Shown: positions 41,711-54,500 of the stretch, in pieces
Layout: the number at the start of each line of letters is the position of its first letter
Numbering within the stretch: the stretch's first letter is position 1
From: Sporopachydermia quercuum
Taxonomy: Eukaryota > Ascomycota > Sporopachydermiomycetes > Sporopachydermiales > Sporopachydermiaceae
Reading direction: 5' to 3'
NCBI GenBank assembly: GCA_001599295.1
Contig: BCGN01000004.1
Coordinates: forward strand, 310,346-374,345
Length of the DNA stretch: 64,000 nt
Program-made: the position numbers and the translations under genes
Notes under the pieces: model-generated
Told to the model about the DNA's origin: nothing
The model's database searches: none
The model's input: the letters and a program-made list of their open reading frames with translations, nothing else

Positions 41711-44554
41711 TCATTTCCTTCTACGGAACCTAAACCGTCCCTCGTCCTCACTCTCTTCAGAGCTTTCAGTTAGCCGGGCATCACGTTTTACAGTCTGCTT
41801 TGAGTTCTGGTTGTTGTTGTTTCCACCATGACATGCGTCTTTATCTTCACGGGTAGCATCATTATCGTCGTCAGTTTCATTCTCGTCAGAAAGCTGTGAG
41901 TCATTCGAAACAAACAGCTTGTTACCACGTTTTTTACTGCTGCTATTCATTTTCCTGCTAATATTTCCAACTCCAGTATCAAGAGCTCCCGAAACTGCTG
42001 GAGTACTAGGAGTCACAGGGGAAGATACATCTCTGCGTGTGAACCTGAACAACGCCGAACGTTCCATCAACCGTTTCTCTTGTAACGCTTCTTCCTTCTG
42101 TCTCTTTTTCAAAGCTTTCAATTGATGCAAATTCATCGATTTACTTCTACCAGCACCAGCCATTGCTCTGCCAGCAGCTCTCTCTCGTGCAGTCAATCCA
42201 ATATTCTGTTTTCTGACTGTGCCCATGAGCAAATCCATATCACTTGCATTCATCTCTCTCTCCCGTGGGACTCCCATCTCCGAATCTACATCCATATTTT
42301 CTGCGGATTGGTTGGGTTGAAATTCAACTAGCGGGACATAGTTCTTAGCCATAGAGCTCACTGGAGATTTTCGGTGGAACTTTTTGAAGTTTTTCCTTCC
42401 TCGCCAATCAGAGTTCCACTTTGCTTCTTGTTTGTCCAACAGTTGTGCTGTTTTATCTGTGACAATTCTTCCTTTACTATCAATCTGGAACATTAGATTC
42501 ATCCTTTCTATTGGTATATTGAGTAGCTTTACCGGTGCAGTATCAAGAGTAGAGTTCCCTTGGGTTTCGTCATCGTCAACGTGTGAATCATTATGTGAAT
42601 TGTGTGGGTTAATATTTGAATTGGAATCAAATGTGTTGTGTTGTTCAGCATACGTGTTTCTGTGGTTAGATACACTATTAGCTCCATTAATCCTGTTAAT
42701 ACTATTATCATTGATATTACCATTCTTATTATTATTATCGGAATCAATAACATCATGTCCAATCTGGTACTCAATACTTTTATATTGCTGTAATTTCTTG
42801 TCTTTAATAAGCTCTTCAATTGTTTTCTGGCTTTCCTGTGCAGAATCCGTAGGCTCCACAGGATCTAACGAGAGAACGATTGGTTGATTCTGCTTGTCAT
42901 TTTTTCCTTTATCTCCACTCTTACCCGGCTGTATATTAAAACTTTCCAATGTGGTTTGTTGTAATTCTTCCTGTTTCACTGATATTGCGTCTGACTGTCT
43001 CGATGGTTCTGGCAATGCTTGTTTACAGGAAACAGGAGAATCAACCATGTTGAACAAAGGACTCTTGATAGCTACAACTTTTCTTCTTTTCTTAGCAGGT
43101 TTTTCACCGGTTCCTGTAGTATCTTTTCCCTCCAGTTTATCCAGATGGTCATTATCATTGATGCCGTTTGTCATTTCATCAGCTTTGGAGTTCAAGCTTG
43201 TCTTACCGTGGAAACCAAAGAAGTCTTTCACGTCCATTGCCCTTATTCTTTTCTTTGAACCTTTTGACTTTGACTGAGAATTTTGTTGTGAAGAAGATTG
43301 TGATTGGGACAGAGAATCCATTTGGCGCTGTGATTTCAAATGCTCGCTAGTTCCGAAATCGCTATCACCATTTTTTTTATTCCCTGGATAAGAAGACAAA
43401 ATCTCTTCAGGATCAGGAAAAGACTTAGGAACATTATTCATAAACACTTTGACATTCATACCCTTCACAACTTCATACAGAGAACTCAGTTTAAACAGTT
43501 CGACTCCCAAAAGCGATTCCACCTGCTGTAAAACTTCTATCGACTGGCTTAATGCCTTTCCTGGTAATAAATTAAGCCCAGCGCCAGAATATCCTTCAGG
43601 TGCCAATAATATAACCTGAGTACCTTTAGACCGTATGAAAGTAATTAGATCAACCACTAATTCATATTTTATTGAGTTGAAATCCCCTTTTGCAAGTGCT
43701 ATTCGACTCTGCAGCTTATCATGCAAATTATATTCATAAAATAAAGCACCAGCATTTTGAATAGCACCTGATAGCAATACCTTTTTAGCCCTATTTCTGT
43801 TGTCTATTCTGTCTATATTAATTACAATAAATGAGTATCCTTTTAGACACTTTCGTCGATTATTATCAGGCTCCAATATTGACTCAAGCAAGAATTGATT
43901 ATAATCAGGGTATCTTTCAGGAAATTTACTACTTAAACTGCTACTTTCACTCTCATAATTACTTTCATAAGTATAGTATTCCAATAATCGTTGGAACAGC
44001 TTCCCACTAACAATAGGAATCATACTAGTCAATGCATATAATATTTCTTCCAATCCCTGTTCATTTCTAATTCCATTTTCCTGTACCACTAGACAATTGG
44101 TCCATTTAGTGAAATGATCCAACACTTTGATCCCAATAACATTTGACAGCTGATTTATAACCGATCTCTCACTTTCTATCCCATCTTTATCATATGCTAC
44201 CACTATTCTCTTGTACTCCAATATATAATGTGCATCCCTATCACCAAAACATAAAGCAAACTTATCACGATTTGCCGCAGTAAAAGTAATTGAGTTCTCC
44301 ATCAAATTTCCATTTTGAATTGTGATATTGCTCTTCGGTTTCGTTTTCTCTATCGTCAAGCTAGGCCTTTCTTTTTCATTATCTATCCACTGTGGTAGTA
44401 ATTCACCTATTGTTAATACAGCATGTTTTCTAGACGTTCCTTTCATTTCAGAGCTTACTAGGATATCACTGCTTTTATCTCTGCCTAGTGTATACTTTCT
44501 ATTGGCCTGCAGCCACTTCGTACGGTTTGTACGTTTATCTTTTAATAGCCACAT
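41711..44554 (-). CDS. XRS2: Xrs2/Nbs1 subunit of the MRN(X) complex
   Basis: Partner of Mre11-Rad50 in double-strand-break sensing; recruits Tel1. 947 residues (yeast Xrs2 854). FHA domain residues 1-90 with GRDKSSDI and SRKHAVLTIG (Arg, Ser and His phosphopeptide contacts). A diverged BRCT-like region spans about 100-340. The central part is disordered, with an Asn-rich tract and SQ sites (SQSQSS). The C-terminus ends in ESSEESEDEGRFRFRRRK: an acidic patch followed by FxF, the Tel1/ATM-binding signature of Nbs1 proteins. Also has a basic KKRRK/KKRKV-like cluster for nuclear import near residue 490. The assignment rests on FHA plus C-terminal motif. Confidence 0.88.
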   Translation of the reverse strand: MWLLKDKRTNRTKWLQANRKYTLGRDKSSDILVSSEMKGTSRKHAVLTIGELLPQWIDNEKERPSLTIEKTKPKSNITIQNGNLMENSITFTAANRDKFALCFGDRDAHYILEYKRIVVAYDKDGIESERSVINQLSNVIGIKVLDHFTKWTNCLVVQENGIRNEQGLEEILYALTSMIPIVSGKLFQRLLEYYTYESNYESESSSLSSKFPERYPDYNQFLLESILEPDNNRRKCLKGYSFIVINIDRIDNRNRAKKVLLSGAIQNAGALFYEYNLHDKLQSRIALAKGDFNSIKYELVVDLITFIRSKGTQVILLAPEGYSGAGLNLLPGKALSQSIEVLQQVESLLGVELFKLSSLYEVVKGMNVKVFMNNVPKSFPDPEEILSSYPGNKKNGDSDFGTSEHLKSQRQMDSLSQSQSSSQQNSQSKSKGSKKRIRAMDVKDFFGFHGKTSLNSKADEMTNGINDNDHLDKLEGKDTTGTGEKPAKKRRKVVAIKSPLFNMVDSPVSCKQALPEPSRQSDAISVKQEELQQTTLESFNIQPGKSGDKGKNDKQNQPIVLSLDPVEPTDSAQESQKTIEELIKDKKLQQYKSIEYQIGHDVIDSDNNNKNGNINDNSINRINGANSVSNHRNTYAEQHNTFDSNSNINPHNSHNDSHVDDDETQGNSTLDTAPVKLLNIPIERMNLMFQIDSKGRIVTDKTAQLLDKQEAKWNSDWRGRKNFKKFHRKSPVSSMAKNYVPLVEFQPNQSAENMDVDSEMGVPREREMNASDMDLLMGTVRKQNIGLTARERAAGRAMAGAGRSKSMNLHQLKALKKRQKEEALQEKRLMERSALFRFTRRDVSSPVTPSTPAVSGALDTGVGNISRKMNSSSKKRGNKLFVSNDSQLSDENETDDDNDATREDKDACHGGNNNNQNSKQTVKRDARLTESSEESEDEGRFRFRRRK

Positions 44555-45214
44555 TGTAATCTGTTGAGAGTGCTTACATTTTGGTGCAGCACGCGAGAGA
44601 TAACCTAAGATTGAAAAGATATGATGAGAAGAGCATCAGAGGAGTACGGATAACTGGTAGAACAGACACAAATGAAGTCTATTGATGAATCCCCAAAGGC
44701 TTACCGATAGATAAAACAGATTCTTATACGATTCGGTTGGAGCTATGCATAGTAGATAATAACGGTGGAAGATAGACTTACATAATGAAGAATAACAGCT
44801 CAAAAATGAGCTCGTTGGCATAATGAAACATTGTCTGGTACTAAGGGGAAAAGTGAGAATGATGTAGTTGAGTATAGTACTAATTTATTTTTACATGCTA
44901 CCATCTTTCCGGACAACTAAGCTGATGACTATCAAGGTTAAATGGTTATAATTAAAGATCAAATCTTCGGAGAAATTTAAACAATAAACAGGAGCTTGAT
45001 AACTAATGGTAAATGGGAGTTTCTTTTTAAAAATTATTATTGTTGTTAATACCGAAGTCATGAAAATCAAGGATAGCTGGATACTGGATGTGCTTTGCAT
45101 CATGCATAGTCATTTGACAACTGTACATTTTTTTCAATCTATAATACATTCATTACATATATTACATATATACTTACAGTGGTAATACCACTGAATATAC
45201 CGCAAAGGGCGAAA
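44555..45214. other. Intergenic, XRS2 / Y14
   Basis: About 660 bases. Two short minus-strand frames (44636-44821, 44891-45103) are hydrophobic without features. No gene supported. Confidence 0.45.
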
Positions 45215-45912
45215 TCACCTTCCTGGGCTTTTGCTTCTATTTCTATCATCAAACCGTGAGCTCATCTCAGCTGCTCTATCATCTTCATGGCGCCTAGCTC
45301 TATTATTGAGTCTTGGTGATTCAACAAAACAAAAGTCACATTCTAATTCTTGACCTAGGAACTCCAAGCCTGAAGCTCCCTCAACTGCTCTTGTAGCTTC
45401 TGCTTGTGTCTTATATTCAATCAAGGCATATCCCTGTAAATAGTTAGTATCTAGTTAGCGATATCCGGAGAATGTATTAGCATTTTATGATATCCCAATA
45501 CTAATCATAGATCATATAATGTATCCACTTACCTTAACATAACCTGTTCTACCATCTAGATTCAATTTTATGTTCACCACTTCTCCAAACTCTTCAAAAA
45601 GCTCTGTCAGGTCCTCTTCTGTGGCTTCTTCATGCACATTGGCTATAATAATAATCCAGCCCTCAATAGCTATTCCATTTGGTTAGTACCTAACAAATGC
45701 CCCATTCATTCTGCGATTGATTTACAGATCATTGAGACCCCAACGGAGCAACTTACATCTCGTCGCTGGGACTTTATCCTGTGTTAATGGCACTAAAGTG
45801 TCCCACTGCGCGTTGGGCTTGGTAGCTATTGGACAGCAGTTAATATGGATGTACAATTAGGTAGTGCAATGGATTGTCCTTTCTTTAACATACATTCTGA
45901 GTCGATTTCCAT
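45215..45912 (-). CDS. RNA-binding protein Y14 / RBM8A homologue (4 exons)
   Basis: Exon-junction-complex core protein (partner of Mago) with one RRM. Exons on minus: 45894-45912, 45757-45825, 45533-45669, 45215-45433; 147 residues; all phases fit. Introns of 68, 87 and 99 bases start GTATGT, GTAAGT, GTAAGT; branches TATTAAC, TACTAAC, TACTAAC; acceptors AATAG, AATAG, ACAG. The product begins MEIDSES and contains [20 protein letters not shown], matching human RSVEGWILFV...HEEATEED, then [20 protein letters not shown] (RNP1 with the family-specific LNLDRRTGYLKGY form), [14 protein letters not shown] and CDFCFV. The basic tail ends RSKSPGR. Exon 1 is only 19 bases. Splicing of all four exons is by inspection. 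Divergent from the RRG8-like gene. Confidence 0.9.
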
Positions 45913-46703
45913 CGCAAAAGCTGTCTTAACGCAGTAAAGTATGCTGAGTTAGCTGCTCAGTGAAATTTATGTATGAAATGCCGATATCACACCTATTCAC
46001 ACACAAATACCTTTCAACGAGAAACCAAACCAAACCAAACCTGTCGCGAAGTCTTAAATGATGATTACAAAAGCTCCATATGAAGATTCGAGTCTTGAGG
46101 GGTATATGCGAGACTGAAAAATTCAGGATGAGAAGTTTGGAAATTTAACTGGTTACGCAATATCCAGTTATAGTGGAAGAACCGCGACATTTATTTGACA
46201 AATATAGGCTTATATCACCTTAAAGTGGTTTGAATAAACATAAAGAGTTTACCTTAGAGTCGATCCATTGATTTTTGATTTTGATTTCCTCCACTTTCAT
46301 TCTATGCCATCACTTCTCTTATATATTATCTCTTATATCCCCATATCCCCAGCTTATCCCATCATCTCCTTTCCAACTTCACGTCTCACTTCAAGACTTC
46401 TAATCTTCTGTGTGGGGAGGCATAATGTTAAGCGTACTTCAAAACATTCATTATTTATTTATTTTATTATGTGCAATTTCAATTCTCTTTTTTCCTCCCT
46501 TCCTTCCTTTCATCATATCTCATCATTTCTGCTTTAGTTCTTATATTATTGCTTCTCGTTTCCTATTCTACTGCGATTTGGAGCTACGGCAACATTCCTC
46601 CGAATCTTGCGTTCAAACAACATCTTTCCCTTCTTCCTTACACATCTATGTATGACCATCAACCTCACTTTTCCTCTATATTCATCTATCCGCTATATAC
46701 ACT
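45913..46703. other. Divergent region Y14/RRG8-like
   Basis: About 790 bases. A 5-base tandem repeat (AAACC, four copies) lies at 46022-46041. The remainder is pyrimidine-rich on the plus strand (46260-46700), giving hydrophobic open frames that are not convincing genes. Confidence 0.45.
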
Positions 46704-47864
46704 ATGAAGTACCCTTCTAATAAGTCGGCTGGTTCGATTCTACGGAAGGCGATAGAAGTTAATGAAAATCATACAGACAGGAACATTCTGACTTTATCTC
46801 AGGCAGAAAAACTGCTAGGGAATAAGCAGGAGATGGACGAAAGACCCAAAAGGAAGTACACTCCTTCAGTGCCTCCACCAGCTACAGATTTTCTACCTTC
46901 CATTGTAAAGAACTATTGGAGATGGAAACCTGGATTGCTAATAAACAGGGAAAACATTCTACGAACGTACGACAGCCAATCAGAAGAAGTAGAACAATTC
47001 AGAGCTAGTATTTCGCAGGAGCTACTTAATAATCCATATGCTCGAATGTTTGCTGCCCCTGTTAGAGAGTCCAAACCAATAAAATTCATGGTGCCACGAG
47101 GACTGTTGATCAAAGGAGGAATAATCAGAAAAGAGGAAAATAAAAAGAATGATTCTGAAGCAAAGGCATCGGAGGAAGTCATTTCAAAGGAAAAAGTAAA
47201 GCCAACAGAAGATGCAAAAGCAATAACAGAATCTTCAGACATAAGATTCAAACTCAGCGGTACAAGTGAGATCACAGATTCTATTTGGTATCTTTTGCTC
47301 CCTAGGCCTTTCCATATTAAAGGTGGTGCAGCCTATTTGCTTTTCTCTAAACACTTGATATCGATATTGGACGCATTACCTGATAAATGGATCGGCTGTT
47401 TTCCGAAAAATGTTCTGAGTGACTCGTTTATATCTGTGAAGAATATTCAAGTTAAAAAGGACAATGTGAAGTTTGTTAATGATACAATGTTAGACTTTTT
47501 GACAGAAGAAAGAGAAAAAGTTCAGTGGGCAAAAGATGATTATAAGGTGGAATTCATTAATACTATAGATGGTCAATCAAATGCTACATCAACAACAGAA
47601 ATGACAAAAAACATGAGAAATAGAATATACATTACTATCACAGCGTCCGATTCACCATTTATATCTTATAAATGGAAGCAAACCCTGCAATCAAATATCT
47701 ACCAAATTTCAACGGCATTTCTTGAATCCAATCCTAGACTGAGGAGTTTATTATCAGAATTTGGTTTTAAAGCTGAGAATCAAATAATCTGTTTTCATAG
47801 CAGTGAATCAAACGTAGATTTTCTTACTCATTTACTGAGGTATTGCATATTTCATTGTTCTTGA
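46704..47864 (+). CDS. RRG8: Putative Rrg8-like mitochondrial protein
   Basis: 386 residues from ATG at 46704. Yeast Rrg8 (about 277 residues) is needed for mitochondrial genome maintenance and respiratory growth. The similarity I see is local: LLNNPYARMFAAPVRESKPI followed by RGLLI, comparable to NNLYGRLLASPMRAEKI and RELLI in Rrg8, plus the short C-terminal leucine-rich end. The central part (150-190) is Lys/Glu-rich and the C-terminal half (IYITITASDSPFISYKWK) is unlike anything I recall. Assignment is from memory, not a search, so treat it as a hypothesis. Convergent with ESP1. Confidence 0.55.
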   Translation: MKYPSNKSAGSILRKAIEVNENHTDRNILTLSQAEKLLGNKQEMDERPKRKYTPSVPPPATDFLPSIVKNYWRWKPGLLINRENILRTYDSQSEEVEQFRASISQELLNNPYARMFAAPVRESKPIKFMVPRGLLIKGGIIRKEENKKNDSEAKASEEVISKEKVKPTEDAKAITESSDIRFKLSGTSEITDSIWYLLLPRPFHIKGGAAYLLFSKHLISILDALPDKWIGCFPKNVLSDSFISVKNIQVKKDNVKFVNDTMLDFLTEEREKVQWAKDDYKVEFINTIDGQSNATSTTEMTKNMRNRIYITITASDSPFISYKWKQTLQSNIYQISTAFLESNPRLRSLLSEFGFKAENQIICFHSSESNVDFLTHLLRYCIFHCS

Positions 47865-48535
47865 TATAAGAAAGGAAATGAGTTGAGATAGCGAGCGGCC
47901 AAATAGCAACTCATTCAAAGAAACACAAGTATTTGACATGGAACTTCATTTGGTTCTATGGTTCTACGGCTGATATCACTTTTCATGATAAATAAGCTGT
48001 TTACTCCAAGTTAACAAACAATCGAATCAAACAGCGACAAACGCCAACAAATAATAATAGCACATTAATTTCAACTCTCAGAACAAACCAAGGTATGAAA
48101 TTATTGAAATATAAAGCAAAATCCGCTGCACACAGCAAGAAAACGGTTTCTACTCATAACTAACTGTGCGGTGTAAGTGTTGAATTTTTATGGTCATTAT
48201 TCTCATGATTAATATTATGCTTGACCATAAACATACACGGCACGTGAGCTCTTATTCTGATTTCAAGATCAAATATGAAACCAAGCAACCATATATTCGG
48301 TCTTATACTCTGAAAATCGGTAAAGGTAAAATAGGATCACCATCATAAGGACCTCACAGCTGTTTTCTCAGAGTTATATTTTCATATAATATTGCTACCA
48401 TATGTATTAGTTTACTATATGGAGAACTAGGACTCTGGAAAGGAACTCTACAAATCTCAATCATGCATATTTTGTATATTATAGTTTATTCATCAATTAA
48501 TTACCCTAGTGAATATAGCACCTTAAATTAATTCA
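47865..48535. other. Intergenic, RRG8-like / ESP1 3' flanks
   Basis: About 670 bases, AT-rich, no open frame of note. Confidence 0.5.
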
Positions 48536-51500
48536 TCAAACTGTTGATTTCATCTTGACATTCAATCCCAATGGTAATCCATACACTATTGGAGCAGCTC
48601 CATTCAAATAATCCAACCGACAAACATCACGAGATGTTTTAACAGCTTCACATATATTCATTCTATTATTTCCTTCTTCTTCTTCAATGCTCAATCCCCA
48701 TTTATCAAACATCGACATAGTAAACTTATCTATATCTTTATCAGTAACATTCCACATATTCACAACTAACAAAGGACATCCAGCTGTCATATAAGCCATT
48801 GGCAATCCCCAGGGTTCGAATCTTCCCATGAGCTTTAGTTCTCCTGAACTACAGCCTATCAGTACTGTAGATGCACATTTAGACAGCGTTTTTATGGTAC
48901 TGGATCTAATAAACTGATTGCCTCCTCCATGGCCTATGTATACCACCAGTGATTTGTTATTCAATGCTTCTTCAAAGGCCTTTTCGCTTGGCTTGGTACT
49001 AATGAATCCTTGCCAGGTTTCCAGCTTGTCGAAAACCGGTTTGAATGTCTTTTCAGAGTTTGGAAGATCTCCTTCAGGATTGAGAATAAATGCACCTGAA
49101 GAAGTATCTATTCTATTAAGAGTAAGGGTATTAGCGGTTGTAGATCCATGATAGTTATTGGATTCCCAATGTGTTAATAATAGCGTTTTTAGTATACTTA
49201 GAGAAGGAACTCTAGATACTGAGAAGTTTCTTAAGCTTGGTAAAGATTCCCATGGGAACATTTGACAGTGCTTGCTTGTTATCAGTACTGTATGATCAAT
49301 AGACATAGAACCAGTAACACTACAAGTCCTATAGTAAACATTAATAGCCTCTTCGACTTCCACATACATTTGATCAACATCTATTTCATCATATGCGTTT
49401 TCCTCACCATGGAATTGCAGGATGTCAATGACAAAATATATCAAATCTTCTAAATGCTCATTTTTACTATCCGGTCGTTGTGCCCCTAATCCAATAAACA
49501 GTTTGAGAACATTAGTATCTATTTCTAATGAACTAATTGAAGTATCGGCATTTCTATTTCTAGGCTTGCGATCTCTCTTTCTAGACGGTAAATGTCTATT
49601 GAGAATTATTAGAAAAGACTTTCTGAACTGCTGGAATAACAGGGCATCAACTCTTTGCTGAGAAAATATTCCTTTGAACCCTCCAAGCCAGCAATCATCA
49701 GCTTTTGCCAACAGGGTTTTCATTCTTTGGTTTAATTCAAAGCGTGACGCCCACCACTGCTTGGTACTTTCTCGAGAGGATTTGCCGGAGTTTTCTCTGG
49801 CAAATTTCAAGGTTTTGTCGCTTTCAGCAATGATATTCTGCAGTTCTTTTAACCCATCGTTGAAAAGGAATGCTGCTTCATCAGCGTCTCTGCTGTTGTG
49901 TCTATTAAGAGGCAGTCTCACTGTTACAGCTAGTTCTTTGTTTTCGTGTCTGGTGAGAATAAGGGCGCTAGAATCAGGACAGATATCTATGGAGACTACT
50001 ATCCACGTTTCAGGAAGCTCTTTAATAGTTTGAACCTGAGTAGAATAGGTTTCACTAACAGTATCGATAACACTTGAATGTGATTCAGGGTTGATTGGAT
50101 TATTCAATATATCATCAAACGAAGGATCCAAAGGCCATACAACATTTTTAGCAGCAGAATTGATTCTACTAGCAGTTTCCATTGCTTTTTCACTATGTAA
50201 TTCTTTATCGAAACGTAATGAAATGTTTCTTGGAATCTCCATAAAATTGACCAGTTCTTGCTGTAGATTTCTGCTTTTACCAGCATTAAGAGACACTGCT
50301 GATAATGTACAGGAAAGATATCTAAAAAGATTGCAAATTTCTTCTATTTCATGGAGGAAACAATGGAATGAGCTGTTGCAAGTTGATTGTAGATGTGCTT
50401 TTGTTTTCAGTAACTTGGTGATTATATTTTTTGTTTTCGATGGTTCTGTCAGGGGAGAGTTCGCTATAGGACTAGAATTACTACTGTTTTTCACAGTGAT
50501 ACATTTAGTACTCCGATTGTTGATACTAGTGATAGTACCAGTTGCAGTAATAATAGGCTTATTATTGCTTTCAGCAGCTAGATTAGCAACAGCAATTCTA
50601 GTGCTACTACTAACGGCAGACTTAATGTTCTCATCCTTAATAGCTCTATTTATACTGCTAATTGTCATTCTACCAGTAATTGTCATGATATTCCCATCAC
50701 TAGAATCACTATAGCTATAGTCTCGGTTATTGAGTTTCTGGTTTTCACTTTCATTATCGTTTCCGGTTTTGTCATTCAGGAGGTTATTACTGCTATTGTT
50801 TCCACTCTCTCCAATTGACGGGATGGAAATAACAGAGTCTTCTAAAACGGAGAAAACGGGATCGTTTTCAAGCTGATGATTAGCAAGAAACACCTCACTT
50901 CTGGCTTTACAATAGCTCCATATTACTCCAGTTCTGTTGTTCGTTTGTATAGTGCTAGTAGTGGTAGTGCTTGCACAATTACTCATATTGATAGACTGTT
51001 GAATGAAGTTGTAGATTTTAGATACTTCTGATAACATCAAAGTATTCGTTGGAAGATGAAGAAGACACTCAATAAGCAGAGTTGCAATAACAGGAGAATT
51101 ATTTGATAAGTTGAACAGAATAGCATTAGTACCAGCATCATTACAGGTGTTGATCCTATCATTACACCTATCACTAGCCATATACTCATAATTCTCATTG
51201 TTTCCATACAACGACAGCTCTTTTAATCCTTTATTGATACTTCCAGTTTCTAATTCAATGCATAATTCATGTAGCTGATTGATTTTCTTTGCTACCAAGC
51301 TGGTATCGCCACTTTCAATAGCTATTAGTATATTGGCCCTTAGAATAACAGCAGAGTAAAAAGCAATCACCATTGGAATTTCAGTAGAAACAAGGATTTT
51401 CGGCTGTTTGTTCGAAATGTCTGCTACTTCTATCAATAATGTAGAACCAATTGTTAGATCCCCGCTTTGGATGTAAAACAAAGCTACTGCTGAAAGGTAT

Positions 51501-54500
51501 CGACAGGTATCACGTAATGAAAGCGCAGTTTTATTACCATCATCATAATTATTCGTGCACATCTCCCTCAGTTGTTTAGCATAATATTCGCCTTCTTTGC
51601 CCAAACCGACAGAAGCAAACAACAAACGACATTGATTGATTGATTCAGCTAGAACAACAAATAAACTATTCATGATATTGACATGCCAAGTATATGACAA
51701 CCGCTTTAACGACGAAAGCTTTGACAGAATGCTTTTAGATAGTTTGATCGCGTTTTTAAGTAGGATGTTTGCTTCTATGGGCTTTCCTTGTTGCAGTAGA
51801 ACCTGTGATTTGTTGTATGTTGCCATTGTATAGAAAACAAGCATAGAATGGTAATTGAGAGAAGTAGTAGCAGTGTTAGTATTAGAATTGGGATTAGTAC
51901 CAATGGTAGCAACAATATCATTATCAAAGCACCTTATTTTCAACCTATTCAGTAACACAACTACTTCATCAGCAAATTTACTCCCTGATGCAAATCTCAG
52001 ATCACGCGTATGCTCATTCAGTACTAGTAGAAATAAGCTACTATTGTATACTTTCCAGTCACGATTCTCTTCCAATTGCCTCAGCAAACCTGATAAAGTG
52101 TCCAGCTCTGCTTCAAGATTAGCTACTTCCCCTAGTTGGTAGTATAGCGTGAACAGTTGAAATGAGAGTGTTAATTGGATGTTAAGCTTTAGCTCTGGCG
52201 AAATTGAATTTCTTGCAAACTGGTGTTGAAGAGTTTCCTTGGTATTTCTGGAGCTTGGTTTTCTTGTTGATTGCCTTTGTCTTGCCGGCCGATCTTTTTG
52301 TAGCATTCTGCTATTACTTTGGCCATAGTTCTTGCCGGTAGTATCCAGCTGTATCAACCAGTCAGATGTCTCTTTTACCAGTAAACAGTTCAGCAAGAAC
52401 AGCTTATGGTAATTGAGACTGCTGAATACGTTTGAAATATTTGAGAAAACAGATAAAATATTGATGGTAGTAGTTAGCTGATGTGCTCTATGGTCTTTGA
52501 GCTCTTTGTATGCTCTTAGATACTTAATGAGGTATCGAACCGATAGTAGAATATGTTGTAAGGTGTTATCGTTATTTCTCGTAGATAAAACCCAGTAAGC
52601 TTGAGATAAGGCAAAGAATGAACAATTAGTTTTTGCAATTGGTTCAAGAGTTTGTATGAGATCCGTGAGATGTTTGAACAGGTCTAATTGTTCAATAGTA
52701 GTGCTATCACTATTGCTATTACTATTCTCACCAATTGGCTTATCAAACTGCCATTGCCACCTCTCGATAATATCTGTAAATGCAACAACCAGTAAACAGT
52801 ACATATTTTCATTCTCATTGACCGCTCTATCACTAGCGGTGCTGCAACTTACTTGAAGACCATTTCTCTCAGTTCTCTCAACAACATACATGATAATATC
52901 AGCAAGCATTAGTTTGATAATCTGATGATTAGTGATTCCCTTGTTTGATCCCAGTAATATTTTGGTAATAATAATAATTATATATAGCCTGATGGTAAAG
53001 CTACTAATGTTGTCGTCACTAGAGCTCCCAGAACTAAAAATTTCCGTACTATCATTCTGGGTACTGTTTCCATCATCAAAGAGGCGTCTGAACTCATTTC
53101 TCAACAACTCAGTCCATTTGGACTCTTTACTCATTCTATCAACACAATTTGATAATAATAACATAATATTATACAACTTTCCGTCTTTGTCAAAAACTGT
53201 GGTGATTGGCTTCTCATCTTCATAATTTGTCTCCCTGTTGGCAAACAAATACTCCACATAACTGAAAACACACCTAATTGCTTTGCAATAATCTTCCATT
53301 TCATATAAAGCAAAAATAAGTTTCTCCCACTTCAATTCTACTGTCGATTTGTCTTTGGAATTGAATAAATGAACAGCACATGGGAATTTTTGATGAATAG
53401 ATAATCCAATTTCCCATAGTAGTCTTGTAATAGTACCGTTAATCTTTCTGTAGGATAGCCCGATCGAATAGGAAATGTTAGCTAAATTGTTAGCTCTTTT
53501 CAGTATTGATTGAACTGCTTCTGACATATATGTCACTGGTACGTCTGAAACGTATTTCCTATGCATTTGTCCTAAAGATTTGGCCATATAATCAACAATG
53601 CAACACAACGTATGAATATGCTGTTGGGATGACAGTTGGAAAGAAGCCAATACTGTTGCAATAGCATCAAATAATGATAGAAGTTCTTTTAAATGCAAAA
53701 TGCAAGGTGAATTGTTAACTCCGTCTTGAGATGCTGAAAATGATGATGATGACACATTTGGACCACACGCTAATAGAACGTTCAACAAGAACGACAAAAG
53801 TTCACCATCTTTGTTAAGACAGTCAATATTATTAGTAGTAGCATTAGCTTTACTGGTTCCCTTCAATTCTTTATAAATGATTGAGGCAATTCTCATTAAA
53901 ACTGTTTTCTCGTTAATTAATTCGCCATTGGTGACATTGATATAATGGCTGGCTTCATTGAATATAGCCATTAGTTCATTTATAGTAGTAGCCGTGTTAA
54001 TAGCGATAATAAGTTCTCTATTTCTGCTAGTACTCGAATGCTTTCCACTATTGTCAATGGTATTCGAATGACTACTTGTTTCGTCGGCGCAGTTGCAGTT
54101 GCTATTGGTAATGGTATTGATATCACCATTGTTACTTTTGTTCTCATCATGATTGTCATTCTCATTATATATTCTATCGTCACCGTTTCCATCTTTCTGT
54201 TGATTATCCATCGTAGTAATGATGATATTCTCCCATTCAAATCCTTTTTCATCGACATATAATCTATTGCTTATCTCCTGTAAATACCGCACTGTTTCAT
54301 AAACTACTGTTGAGCTTTTCATGTTGTTCAAAGCTTTATTGTGCATGAACAACAGTCTAATGCTTTTAATGCAAAGTAATAAAATGCCCCTTGAGCTGCC
54401 ATCAACCATTTCTTCACAATTATGGTCATTAGCTTGCAGCTCTGTCACACATTCCTGTACATAACGTCGAATGGCAGTTAAACTGTTAATAAAGAAACCA

